From the NCBI GenBank assembly GCA_020028535.1, contig JAIBHM010000117.1, forward strand, positions 1-5,873: 5,873 nt of DNA. The letters run 5' to 3'. Numbering within the stretch: position 1 is the stretch's first letter; each line of letters opens with the position of its first letter. Source of the stretch: Armatimonadota bacterium. GTDB taxonomy: Bacteria; Sysuimicrobiota; Sysuimicrobiia; Sysuimicrobiales; Kaftiobacteriaceae. This document shows positions 1-5,779 of this stretch, one piece after another. The notes under the pieces were generated by a model, which did not search any database, was not told where the DNA came from, and saw nothing but the letters and a program-made list of their open reading frames with translations. Made by a program: the position numbers and the translations under genes.

Positions 1-1395
1 GACCTCAGGATGTCCTGGGGGATGACGACGGCGATCGAAGATCTGGCACGCGCCGATTGCCTCTTGCTGGTGGGCTGCGATATCACCGAAACGTATCCCG
101 TGATCTGGCTTCGCATGAAACAGGCCGTCGACCGCGGGGCGGCGCTCATCACCGTCGGTACGAGATCGCTCGAGATCAAACCCTCTGTCCGCTGGCAGTT
201 TCTGCATCGCCGGACGCATGGCGCCGAGGTCATGCGCGCCCTTGGCGAATCCGTGCGAGGTTCCCCTCCGCGTGGAACTGTCGAGGATATTGATCGCGAA
301 GTGATCGCCGCTGCGGCAGCGGCGCTCGGCGCTGCGTCGCGGCCCGTGGTGATGGTCGGCCGCGAGGCGATGGACGCACCCGACGGCTGGGAGATCCTGC
401 TCGCCGCCGGAGAGATCTGTCGCAAAATTGGCGTCGCCCTCAATGTGATGCGCGGGAAAGGCAACGCCTATGGGGCGTCACTCGCAGGCATCCTCCCCGA
501 CGCCGCTCCGGGCGGCCGTCCACTTGAAGAAGCCGCAGCCGAATTGAGGAACCTCTGGGGTGAGGTGAATGAAGGCAGTGGGATGACCGCGCCAGAGATC
601 ATCGAGGCCGCGGCGGCCGGAGGGCTCGACGTCCTGTACGTCGCCGGCGCCGATCCGGCCAACGATGTCCCGGATCGGGAGCGCTGGCGCGCCGCCCGCG
701 CCCGGGTGCCATTCGTCGTCGTGCACGATGCGTTCTTGAGTGAGACCGCTCAGTCCGCCGATGTTGTCCTTCCTGCACTCGTCGCGGCGGAAAAGGACGG
801 CACTGTCCTGAGCATCGAGGGACGCGTCCGGCGCGTCCGTGCCGCGGCCCAGGGACCCGGCGAGGCGCGGGCCGATGGGACAATCTTTGCTGCCCTGGCT
901 GCGCGGCTTGGAAAGACGATGGGATACAGCAGCTGGGAAGAAATTTTCAACGAGATGCGGGAACTGATCCCGGGCCTGGCGCTTGACGGGCGCATGGTCT
1001 CGCGCCATCCGCCGATGGACGCCGCGCCGGACATGGGTCGTGCTTGGATCCAAGACGCACAGGGCTATCCGTTTGCGCTCATTCTGGGGGACGTGCTCTT
1101 TGATCGGGGCGCGTTGATGGCCAGATCTCCTACTATCGCGGATCTGGCGGGAGAGCCGTGGGCGCTGATACATCCAGACGACGCGGCGACGCTCGGCACG
1201 GTCGAGGGCGATTCGGTCGTGCTCTCCTCGCGTCGGGGCTCGGTCGCAGTTCGTGCCAGGTTCTCTGCTTCGATCCGCCCGGGCGAGGTCTATCTCCCCC
1301 GCGGATACGACGCCGCCCCTGCCAATAGACTCGTTGATGCCCGCGAGCCGCTGACGTACGTGCAGGTCCGCGTGCTTGTGCCGGCGACCACATGA
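1..1395 (+). CDS. nuoG: NADH-quinone oxidoreductase subunit G, C-terminal part (5' truncated by window)
   Basis: The frame is open from base 1, so this is the last 464 codons of a longer gene. The N-terminal ferredoxin-like Fe-S domains lie outside the window. What is visible is the molybdopterin-oxidoreductase-fold region. An early segment reads ARADCLLLVGCDITETYPVI. The middle carries the family pattern DVLYVAGADPAND, then FLSETAQSADVVLPA and AEKDGT with EGRVRRVR. The C-terminal dinucleotide-binding-like domain includes PFALILGDVLFDRGALMAR and RPGEVYLPRGYD. In known NuoG proteins this fold is structural and holds no active Mo cofactor; the subunit sits in the peripheral arm and its N-terminal clusters pass electrons from NADH. 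It could in principle be another molybdopterin-fold protein, but the position directly before nuoH makes NuoG the clear choice. The stop overlaps the nuoH start as ATGA (1392-1395). Confidence 0.93.
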   Translation, partial: DLRMSWGMTTAIEDLARADCLLLVGCDITETYPVIWLRMKQAVDRGAALITVGTRSLEIKPSVRWQFLHRRTHGAEVMRALGESVRGSPPRGTVEDIDREVIAAAAAALGAASRPVVMVGREAMDAPDGWEILLAAGEICRKIGVALNVMRGKGNAYGASLAGILPDAAPGGRPLEEAAAELRNLWGEVNEGSGMTAPEIIEAAAAGGLDVLYVAGADPANDVPDRERWRAARARVPFVVVHDAFLSETAQSADVVLPALVAAEKDGTVLSIEGRVRRVRAAAQGPGEARADGTIFAALAARLGKTMGYSSWEEIFNEMRELIPGLALDGRMVSRHPPMDAAPDMGRAWIQDAQGYPFALILGDVLFDRGALMARSPTIADLAGEPWALIHPDDAATLGTVEGDSVVLSSRRGSVAVRARFSASIRPGEVYLPRGYDAAPANRLVDAREPLTYVQVRVLVPATT

Positions 1396-2345
1396 ACGCG
1401 CTCGCCGCCGCCGCCGTCAAAAGCGGGGTGCTGCTGTTTCTGCTGCTCACCGCATGCGCCTACATGACGCTGCTCGAGCGCCGGCTCCTCGCGAAATTTC
1501 AGATTCGGTACGGCCCGAATCGCGTCGGTCCGTTCGGACTGCTGCAGCCCTTGGCCGACGGCATCAAGCTCATCTTCAAGGAAGACTTTGCCCCGGCCCG
1601 TGTTGATCTGGTGGTGTACTGGCTGGCGCCCGCGATTTCGATGGTCACCGCGCTCTTTGTCTATGCGGTCATCCCATTCGGGCCGCAGCTCTATCTCGCC
1701 AACGTCGACGTCGGCATCTTGATCGTGCTTGCGGCATCCTCGGTCGGCGTGTACGGCGTCATTCTCGGCGGGTGGTCGTCCAACAACAAATACTCCCTCC
1801 TGGGGTCGCTGCGCAGCAGCGCGCAGCTCATCAGTTATGAGCTGGCGCTCAGCTTCGCCGTGATATCCGTGGTCCTCACGGCCGGCTCGTTGAGCCTGGT
1901 CGAGATCGTCAATGCACAGGCGCGCGTCTGGTTCGTCGTGCTGCAGCCCGTGGCGTTTGTGAGTTTTCTCATTGCCGCGGTGGCGGAGACCAATCGCGCG
2001 CCCTTTGATCTTCCCGAAGCCGAGCAGGAGCTGATCGCCGGGTATCAGACGGAGTACGGCGGGTTCAAGTTCGCGATGTTCTATATCGGCGAGTACGTCG
2101 CCATTGTGACGATGTCCGCGCTCGTGACGACCCTGTTCTGGGGCGGCTGGCACGGGCCGTTCTTGCCCGGAGTGGTGTGGTTTGCGCTGAAGATGTTTGC
2201 GTTTATCTTCTTCTTCGTGTGGATCCGCGCCACGCTTCCCCGTGTCAGACACGATCAGTTGATGGCGTTTGGGTGGAAAGTGCTGGTGCCCCTCGGGTTG
2301 CTCAATGTTGTGATTACCGCAATCATCGTGGTGTTGCTGCAATGA
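1392..2345 (+). CDS. nuoH: NADH-quinone oxidoreductase subunit H (complete, 317 aa)
   Basis: This membrane subunit joins the peripheral and membrane arms and forms part of the quinone-binding chamber; the family has eight membrane helices. Landmarks in order: a first hydrophobic helix, then LLERRLLAKFQIRYGPNRVG (about residues 27-46) followed by GLLQPLADGIKLIFKED; GWSSNNKYSLLGSLRSSAQL at about 127-146 followed by ISYE; and the conserved loop VAETNRAPFDLPEAEQEL (197-214), rich in acidic residues and leading to the GYQTEYGGFKFAMFYIGEY segment. The end has RATLPRVRHDQLM and a last helix. The length is normal for the family. The ATG start overlaps the nuoG stop (ATGA), and no clear Shine-Dalgarno sequence precedes it, so translation is probably coupled to nuoG. 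Its own stop sits in another ATGA (2342-2345) that no longer leads directly into nuoI, because repeat DNA follows. Confidence 0.97.
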   Translation: MNALAAAAVKSGVLLFLLLTACAYMTLLERRLLAKFQIRYGPNRVGPFGLLQPLADGIKLIFKEDFAPARVDLVVYWLAPAISMVTALFVYAVIPFGPQLYLANVDVGILIVLAASSVGVYGVILGGWSSNNKYSLLGSLRSSAQLISYELALSFAVISVVLTAGSLSLVEIVNAQARVWFVVLQPVAFVSFLIAAVAETNRAPFDLPEAEQELIAGYQTEYGGFKFAMFYIGEYVAIVTMSALVTTLFWGGWHGPFLPGVVWFALKMFAFIFFFVWIRATLPRVRHDQLMAFGWKVLVPLGLLNVVITAIIVVLLQ

Positions 2346-2419
2346 CGGCGACGGACGCACGCCCTTCGACTCGCTTCGCTCGCTCAGGGCATTCGACTCG
2401 GAGCGGCCGCAGGCCATGA
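2342..2419 (+). CDS. Bridging micro-ORF between nuoH and nuoI (25 codons, tentative)
   Basis: This ATG-initiated frame overlaps the nuoH stop as ATGA (2342-2345) and ends in TGA at 2417-2419, which overlaps the nuoI start as a second ATGA (2416-2419). The first residues, MTATDA, come from sequence before the repeats; the rest is arginine- and serine-rich and encoded by the palindromic repeat cluster. I see no domain and do not expect a functional peptide. The most reasonable view is that the ATG is the former nuoI start, stranded when repeats inserted in a way that broke the frame, and that it may now carry ribosomes from nuoH to nuoI. In GC-rich DNA a short open frame like this can also arise by chance. 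Confidence 0.35.
   Translation: MTATDARPSTRFARSGHSTRSGRRP
2361..2390. repeat. Palindromic repeat unit, left copy
   Basis: This 30-base unit is bounded by GCCCT (2361-2365) and AGGGC (2386-2390), with a core built from TTCGACTCGC, TTCG and CTCGCTCA. On the minus strand it translates as ALSERSESKG, a peptide I recall from spurious ORFs in many bacterial genomes; this is from memory and unchecked. The core 2365-2386 is an inverted copy of 2417-2446, apart from eight extra bases in the middle of the latter. The unit lies between the nuoH stop and nuoI and looks like a small dispersed non-autonomous repeat, not part of the operon's own coding sequence. Confidence 0.75.
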
Positions 2420-2448
2420 GCGAGCCTGCGAAGCAGGCGAGTCGAATG
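2390..2448. repeat. Inverted-repeat element reaching into the 5' end of nuoI
   Basis: Perfect 11-base arms CATTCGACTCG (2390-2400) and CGAGTCGAATG (2438-2448) enclose two smaller hairpins: GGCC-GCA-GGCC (2405-2415) and GCCTGC-GAA-GCAGGC (2424-2438, sharing its last base with the outer arm). The sequence TTCGACTCG occurs at 2365-2373 and 2392-2400 and in reverse at 2438-2446, so the left unit and this element can pair in alternative ways. In one fold, 2379-2386 pairs with 2417-2424 and would bury the nuoI start codon at 2416. There is no T-run after any stem, so it does not look like an intrinsic terminator. Confidence 0.8.
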
Positions 2449-2937
2449 GGAGCGCGGCGCGTTCGCAAATACCTACGGCAGGGTTTCGCCATGCTGAAGG
2501 GCATGGCCGTTACGTTCCGGTATCTCTTCCGGCCCCCGATCACCGTGATGTACCCGGAACAGAAGCGGCCCGCTGTGCAGCCTCGTTTCAAAGGACGTCA
2601 CTGGCTGACGCTCTACGAGGACACGATGGAGCGCTGCGTCGGGTGCGAGCTGTGCGTCATCGTGTGTCCGTCGCAGGCGATTTATGTCAAGGCCGCTGAA
2701 AACACGCCGGAACATCAGGTCAGCAAGGGGGAGCGGTATGCCGAGGACTTCCAGATCAATGAGCTCCGATGTATCTTCTGCGGGCTGTGCGAGGAAGCGT
2801 GTCCGACCGGCGCGATCGTCCTGGGCCGTGAGTACGAGCTCGCCGGCTATACACGCGAATCGATGATCTACACAAAGCCGATGCTGACGGAACCGTATCC
2901 CGGCGCTTCAGGACGAGATCCACGAAGAGAGGTGTGA
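2416..2937 (+). CDS. nuoI: NADH-quinone oxidoreductase subunit I (173 aa as called; start uncertain)
   Basis: NuoI is the ferredoxin-like peripheral subunit that carries clusters N6a and N6b in the electron chain toward N2 and quinone. Both 4Fe-4S motifs are complete: C74-x2-C77-x2-C80-x3-C84-P and C119-x2-C122-x2-C125-x3-C129-P. The membrane-facing N-terminal segment, RKYLRQGFAMLKGMAVTFRY with LFRPPITVMYPE after it, is typical. Residues 1-11 (MSEPAKQASRM) are encoded by the inverted-repeat element and are not family sequence. Possible starts are ATG 2416 (overlapping the bridging micro-ORF stop as ATGA), ATG 2446 at the right edge of the repeat, and ATG 2491, which has AGGG at 2480-2483 but would remove part of the conserved helix. 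I favour 2416 or 2446; the repeat-encoded residues are probably tolerated. The gene is followed after three bases by nuoJ. Confidence 0.93.
   Translation: MSEPAKQASRMGARRVRKYLRQGFAMLKGMAVTFRYLFRPPITVMYPEQKRPAVQPRFKGRHWLTLYEDTMERCVGCELCVIVCPSQAIYVKAAENTPEHQVSKGERYAEDFQINELRCIFCGLCEEACPTGAIVLGREYELAGYTRESMIYTKPMLTEPYPGASGRDPRREV
2927..2934 (+). promoter_or_regulatory. Shine-Dalgarno site that fixes the nuoJ start
   Basis: GAGAGGTG lies inside the last codons of nuoI and is a strong match to the anti-Shine-Dalgarno sequence. It ends six bases before CTG 2941, which is ideal spacing, and 24 bases before the first conventional start (GTG 2959), which is too far. It is the clearest ribosome binding site at any gene junction in this window. 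Confidence 0.7.
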
Positions 2938-2940
2938 CAG

Positions 2941-3471
2941 CTGGAATTCGTAGTCTTCGTGGTCGCGGCGGCGGGCGCACTCGCCGGAGGCGTGGGCGTC
3001 ATCGCCAGCCGAACCCCCGTGCGGAGCGCATTGTCCCTACTGCTCGTACTCGGCAATCTGGCCGTCATGTACCTGCTGCTATCCGCGCAGTTCATCGCCG
3101 CGCTGCAGGTGATCGTCTATGCCGGCGCGATCGTCGTCCTGTTTCTGTTCGTCATCATGTTGCTGCATATGCGGACTGGCGAGGGGCGGGTCGAGAAGCT
3201 TCGCTGGCAGCGTCCGGTGAGTTACGTCTTGTCTGGGGTATTCCTGAGCGCGCTACTCTGGGCGATCTGGACCGGCACCGGCACTCAAGTTGCCACCTCG
3301 CCGGCGGGGTTCGGGACTGTGGAGTCTGTGGGCCGCTCGCTCTTCACGACATTCCTGCTGCCGTTTGAGATCGCGTCTGTCGTGCTGCTGGTCGGCATCA
3401 TCGCGGCTGTGGTCGTCGGCCGCCCGGTCGTCCCACCGTCTGCGCGAGCGCATCTCCCGCCGCCTGAATGA
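2941..3471 (+). CDS. nuoJ: NADH-quinone oxidoreductase subunit J (176 aa from a CTG start)
   Basis: NuoJ is a membrane-arm subunit whose third helix is central to coupling quinone reduction to proton pumping. The hallmark segment QVIVYAGAIVVLFLFVIMLL (about residues 56-75) includes the conserved tyrosine (Y60) of the pi-bulge helix. About five hydrophobic helices are visible, and the C-terminus is proline-rich. I start it at CTG 2941, giving (M)EFVVFVVAAAGALAGG, because NuoJ proteins usually begin with a short Met-Glu-like lead into helix 1 and because a strong Shine-Dalgarno site is correctly spaced for it. The next usable start, GTG 2959, would clip six residues from helix 1 and has no spaced binding site. 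No ATG, GTG or TTG lies in frame between the in-frame stop at 2935 and 2959. The stop overlaps nuoK as ATGA (3468-3471). Confidence 0.9.
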   Translation: MEFVVFVVAAAGALAGGVGVIASRTPVRSALSLLLVLGNLAVMYLLLSAQFIAALQVIVYAGAIVVLFLFVIMLLHMRTGEGRVEKLRWQRPVSYVLSGVFLSALLWAIWTGTGTQVATSPAGFGTVESVGRSLFTTFLLPFEIASVVLLVGIIAAVVVGRPVVPPSARAHLPPPE

Positions 3472-3773
3472 TCATACCGGCGCAGTACTACCTCACCATC
3501 AGCGCTGTGTTGTTCACGCTGGGGATGGTCGGTGTGCTCGTGCGGCGGAACGCGCTCGTCATCTTCATGTCGATCGAGTTGATGCTCAATTCTGTCAATC
3601 TGACCTTCGTCACGTTTGCGCGGCAGCTGGCGGCCATTGAAGGGCAGGTGGCCGTGTTCTTCGTGGTTGTCATCGCGGCCGTCGAGGTCGTGGTTGGACT
3701 GGCCATCATCATCGCTATCTTTCGCACCCGCAGCACGGTTGATATCGACGACGTCGACCTTCTAAGAGGGTAG
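3468..3773 (+). CDS. nuoK: NADH-quinone oxidoreductase subunit K (complete, 101 aa)
   Basis: NuoK is a small three-helix membrane subunit (MrpC-like) in the proton path between the quinone site and the antiporter-like subunits. The two functionally important buried glutamates are present: E37 in FMSIELMLNSVNL and E73 in VIAAVEVVVGLAI, equivalent to E36 and E72 of the E. coli protein. The length is standard for the family. The ATG start overlaps the nuoJ stop (ATGA) without a clear ribosome binding site, which fits translational coupling. The C-terminal tail after the third helix, TRSTVDIDDVDLLRG, is acidic, as is common in this family. Unlike the tight upstream joint, it is followed by an 87-base spacer before nuoL. 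Confidence 0.97.
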   Translation: MIIPAQYYLTISAVLFTLGMVGVLVRRNALVIFMSIELMLNSVNLTFVTFARQLAAIEGQVAVFFVVVIAAVEVVVGLAIIIAIFRTRSTVDIDDVDLLRG

Positions 3774-3860
3774 CTCGTTAGTGACGACCACTATTATCGC
3801 CCACGGAGTGGGCCAACGACGCACAGAGGCCGAGCTGCAGCGAGGCCGGGGGAATTTCGC
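3774..3860. other. nuoK-nuoL spacer with small palindromes
   Basis: The spacer contains a perfect hairpin GCCCAC-GGA-GTGGGC (3799-3813), a perfect 8-base palindrome GCTGCAGC (3834-3841), and a direct repeat GAGGCCG at 3826-3832 and 3842-3848. No T-run follows the hairpin, so it is not a typical terminator. A GTG-initiated 32-codon frame starts at 3781, with AAGAGGG at 3764-3770 ten bases before it, and ends in TGA at 3877-3879; it has no recognisable domain. The region is much looser than the other joints and may be a degenerate inserted repeat, but that is inference. Confidence 0.5.
3848..3853 (+). promoter_or_regulatory. Probable Shine-Dalgarno site for nuoL
   Basis: GGGGGA ends seven bases before TTG 3861 and ten before GTG 3864. 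This supports a non-ATG start there, although a later GTG at 3876 would begin the protein closer to helix 1. Confidence 0.45.
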
Positions 3861-5726
3861 TTGGTGCCGGGTTCAGTGAGCGGCTTGATTGTGCTCTTTC
3901 CGCTGGCAGGCTGGCTTATCAACGGCTTGGCCGGTGGCCGGCTTCCTGCTCGCGCCGCCGCCATGATTGGGAGTGCGTCGGTCGGACTGGCGTTCGTCGT
4001 GTCGGTCGTTTCGATCCTCGACCCACGAGTGTGGCAGGACGGGATCACGACCCGACTGTTTACCTGGATTGACGCGGGCGAGTTCACGGTCGAGGCGTCG
4101 CTCCTGATGGACCCGCTCTCCGCGCTGATGGCGCTGCTGGTGAGTGGCGTCAGCTTCCTGATCCACGTGTACTCGGCCGGATATATGGCCGGAGATCCCG
4201 CGCAGAGCCGATATTTTGCGTATCTGAATCTTTTCGTCGCGTCCATGCTGCTGCTGGTTCTCGCCGGGAATCTGGTCGTCATGTTTGTGGGATGGGAGCT
4301 GGTGGGCTTGTGCTCCTATCTACTGATTGGATTCTGGTTCGAGCGCGAGCGCGCTGCGAATGCCGGCCGCAAGGCGTTCGTCGTGAACCGCATCGGCGAT
4401 GCCGGATTTCTTCTCGGGATCCTGCTCCTGGCGGTCACGGTCAACAGCCTCGACTTCGTGAACCTCTCCGCCAGCGCGGAGTCGATTGCGGTGCCGGTGG
4501 CGACCGCGGCCACGCTCCTGTTGTTCGTCGGCGCCACCGGGAAGTCGGCGCAGTTACCCCTCTACGTCTGGTTGCCTGACGCGATGGAAGGACCGACGCC
4601 GGTCTCGGCACTCATCCACGCGGCCACGATGGTGACCGCCGGTGTCTACATGATCGCCCGCCTGCAAGCCCTGTTCTTCCGCGCAGAGGTCACCTTGAGC
4701 GTGATCGCCGCGGTCGGTGCCCTGACCGCGTTCTTTGCCGCGACCATCGCGCTGGTCGAGCATGACCTGAAGCGCGTCCTCGCGTACTCCACGATCAGCC
4801 AGCTCGGATACATGTTCCTCGCCATGGGTGTGGCCGCGGCCCCGGTCGGGATGTTCCACCTGACGACGCATGCCTTCTTCAAAGCGCTCTTGTTCCTGGC
4901 CGCGGGCAGCGTGATGCACGCGATGCACGATGTGATCGACATGCGCCGGCTCGGAGGTCTCGCTCGGCCGATGCGCTGGACGGCGCTGGGTTTTCTGATC
5001 GGCGCGGCCGCACTCGCCGGATTCCCGTTGACCTCTGGCTTCTTCAGTAAAGACCTCATCCTAGAGCGCGCATTCGCCCACGCGGAAGGTGGGCTCACCT
5101 TGCTGCTCTGGATCGCCGGCGTCCTGACCGCATTTGTGACGGCCCTCTACATCACGCGGGCGGCGATCCTGACCTTTGCTCCACCGCCTTCCCATCAGGA
5201 TCATCCGCATGAAGCGCCGCCTACTATGACCTGGCCGATGGCTGCGCTCGCAGCATTGGCGCTTGGAGGCGGGATCCTTGGGGCGCAGGCAGCAGGCGCA
5301 CCCCTGTTGCACGCGCTTGATGCGTTCTTTCACGTTGAAGAATCGGGCGCCGCCAAGTCCGTGCCGGCGCTCGCGCTGACTATCGTGTCAGCCACCGCCG
5401 CACTGCTGGGGATCCTGGCGGGGTTCGGGCTGTACCGCGGTCGCCGGGACGTCTCCCTGGGCGCGCTGGGCAATCTTTTTCGGCGTCAATGGTTCGTCGA
5501 GGACCTCTACGAGGTGGTGATTGTCGAGCCATCGAAGCGCCTTGCGCACTTTCTTGCTGGAACCGTGGACCTTCAGATCATCGACGGCACGGTGAACGGC
5601 GTTGCGGCCGGCTTCAAGCGTTCGAGTGCGGCGCTGCGAAGGGTGCAGACGGGATACGTCCGGAACTATGCCGCCGTCGTGCTGGCCGGGACCGTGCTGC
5701 TGCTCGGATACTGGCTGACACGATGA
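3861..5726 (+). CDS. nuoL: NADH-quinone oxidoreductase subunit L (complete, 621 aa; non-ATG start)
   Basis: NuoL is the distal antiporter-like proton-pumping subunit, with a long lateral helix that ties the membrane arm together. The key residues are visible: E146 in FVGWELVG, K228 in GATGKSAQLPLYVWLPDAME, H253 in ALIHAATMV, K304 in HDLKRVLAYSTISQLGYM, H333 and H337 in the MFHLTTHAFFKALLF segment with K341, and K397-D398 in TSGFFSKDLI. The pattern matches the E. coli proton channel residues. The C-terminal part, from RRQWFVEDLYEVVIVEPSKR through DLQIIDGTVNG to QTGYVRNYA and a last helix, matches the lateral helix and final anchor of NuoL and rules out NuoM or NuoN. The start is uncertain: TTG 3861 or GTG 3864 with a Shine-Dalgarno site, or GTG 3876, which begins SGLIVLFPLAGW and overlaps a micro-ORF stop as GTGA. 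No ATG is available in frame before helix 1. The stop is part of ATGA (5723-5726). Confidence 0.95.
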   Translation: MVPGSVSGLIVLFPLAGWLINGLAGGRLPARAAAMIGSASVGLAFVVSVVSILDPRVWQDGITTRLFTWIDAGEFTVEASLLMDPLSALMALLVSGVSFLIHVYSAGYMAGDPAQSRYFAYLNLFVASMLLLVLAGNLVVMFVGWELVGLCSYLLIGFWFERERAANAGRKAFVVNRIGDAGFLLGILLLAVTVNSLDFVNLSASAESIAVPVATAATLLLFVGATGKSAQLPLYVWLPDAMEGPTPVSALIHAATMVTAGVYMIARLQALFFRAEVTLSVIAAVGALTAFFAATIALVEHDLKRVLAYSTISQLGYMFLAMGVAAAPVGMFHLTTHAFFKALLFLAAGSVMHAMHDVIDMRRLGGLARPMRWTALGFLIGAAALAGFPLTSGFFSKDLILERAFAHAEGGLTLLLWIAGVLTAFVTALYITRAAILTFAPPPSHQDHPHEAPPTMTWPMAALAALALGGGILGAQAAGAPLLHALDAFFHVEESGAAKSVPALALTIVSATAALLGILAGFGLYRGRRDVSLGALGNLFRRQWFVEDLYEVVIVEPSKRLAHFLAGTVDLQIIDGTVNGVAAGFKRSSAALRRVQTGYVRNYAAVVLAGTVLLLGYWLTR

Positions 5727-5779
5727 ATAGCGGGAACGCGGGAACGCGGGAACGCGGGAACACGAAACCACCATGCTAA
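5723..5779 (+). CDS. Bridging micro-ORF between nuoL and nuoM (18 codons, tentative)
   Basis: ATG 5723 overlaps the nuoL stop as ATGA. The frame runs through the 8-base tandem repeat and ends in TAA at 5777-5779, just inside nuoM, so it overlaps the nuoM start by seven bases. The product (MNSGNAGTRERGNTKPPC) has no recognisable domain. It is best read as the former nuoM start cut off from its gene by a frame-breaking repeat, possibly acting now as a coupling leader. If one repeat unit were absent, this ATG would be in frame with nuoM with no stop between them. Confidence 0.35.
   Translation: MNSGNAGTRERGNTKPPC
5730..5761. repeat. Short tandem repeat, 4 x 8 bases
   Basis: Four perfect consecutive copies of GCGGGAAC occupy 5730-5737, 5738-5745, 5746-5753 and 5754-5761. 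The array sits between the nuoL stop and the nuoM start. The unit is not a multiple of three, so a change in copy number would alter the reading frame of the micro-ORF running through it. Perfect identity suggests recent expansion by slippage. Confidence 0.95.

Noticed and set aside
478..1173. A 231-codon minus-strand open frame under nuoG
   Set aside because: No recognisable motif; it mirrors the codon structure of nuoG on the other strand.
2403..2410. GCGGCCGC site suggesting vector or adaptor contamination
   Set aside because: It sits inside a natural-looking inverted-repeat element that joins smoothly to nuo genes on both sides; no other vector-like sequence is visible.
2361..2448. Intrinsic terminator or attenuator between nuoH and nuoI
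   Set aside because: The stems are strong, but no T-run follows, and nuoI to nuoM are clearly the continuation of the same operon.
1290..2591. A 433-codon open frame on the minus strand across nuoH and the repeat cluster
   Set aside because: It is antisense to a well-supported NuoH and to the start of NuoI, has a composition rich in Arg, Gly, Asp and His without domains, and includes the repeat-derived ALSERSESKG peptide. Long antisense frames are expected in GC-rich coding DNA.
2959..3471. nuoJ starting at GTG 2959
   Set aside because: It lacks a spaced ribosome binding site and would lose the first residues of helix 1; CTG 2941 fits both criteria better.
5730..5761. Start of a CRISPR array
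   Set aside because: The 8-base units are directly adjacent with no spacers.
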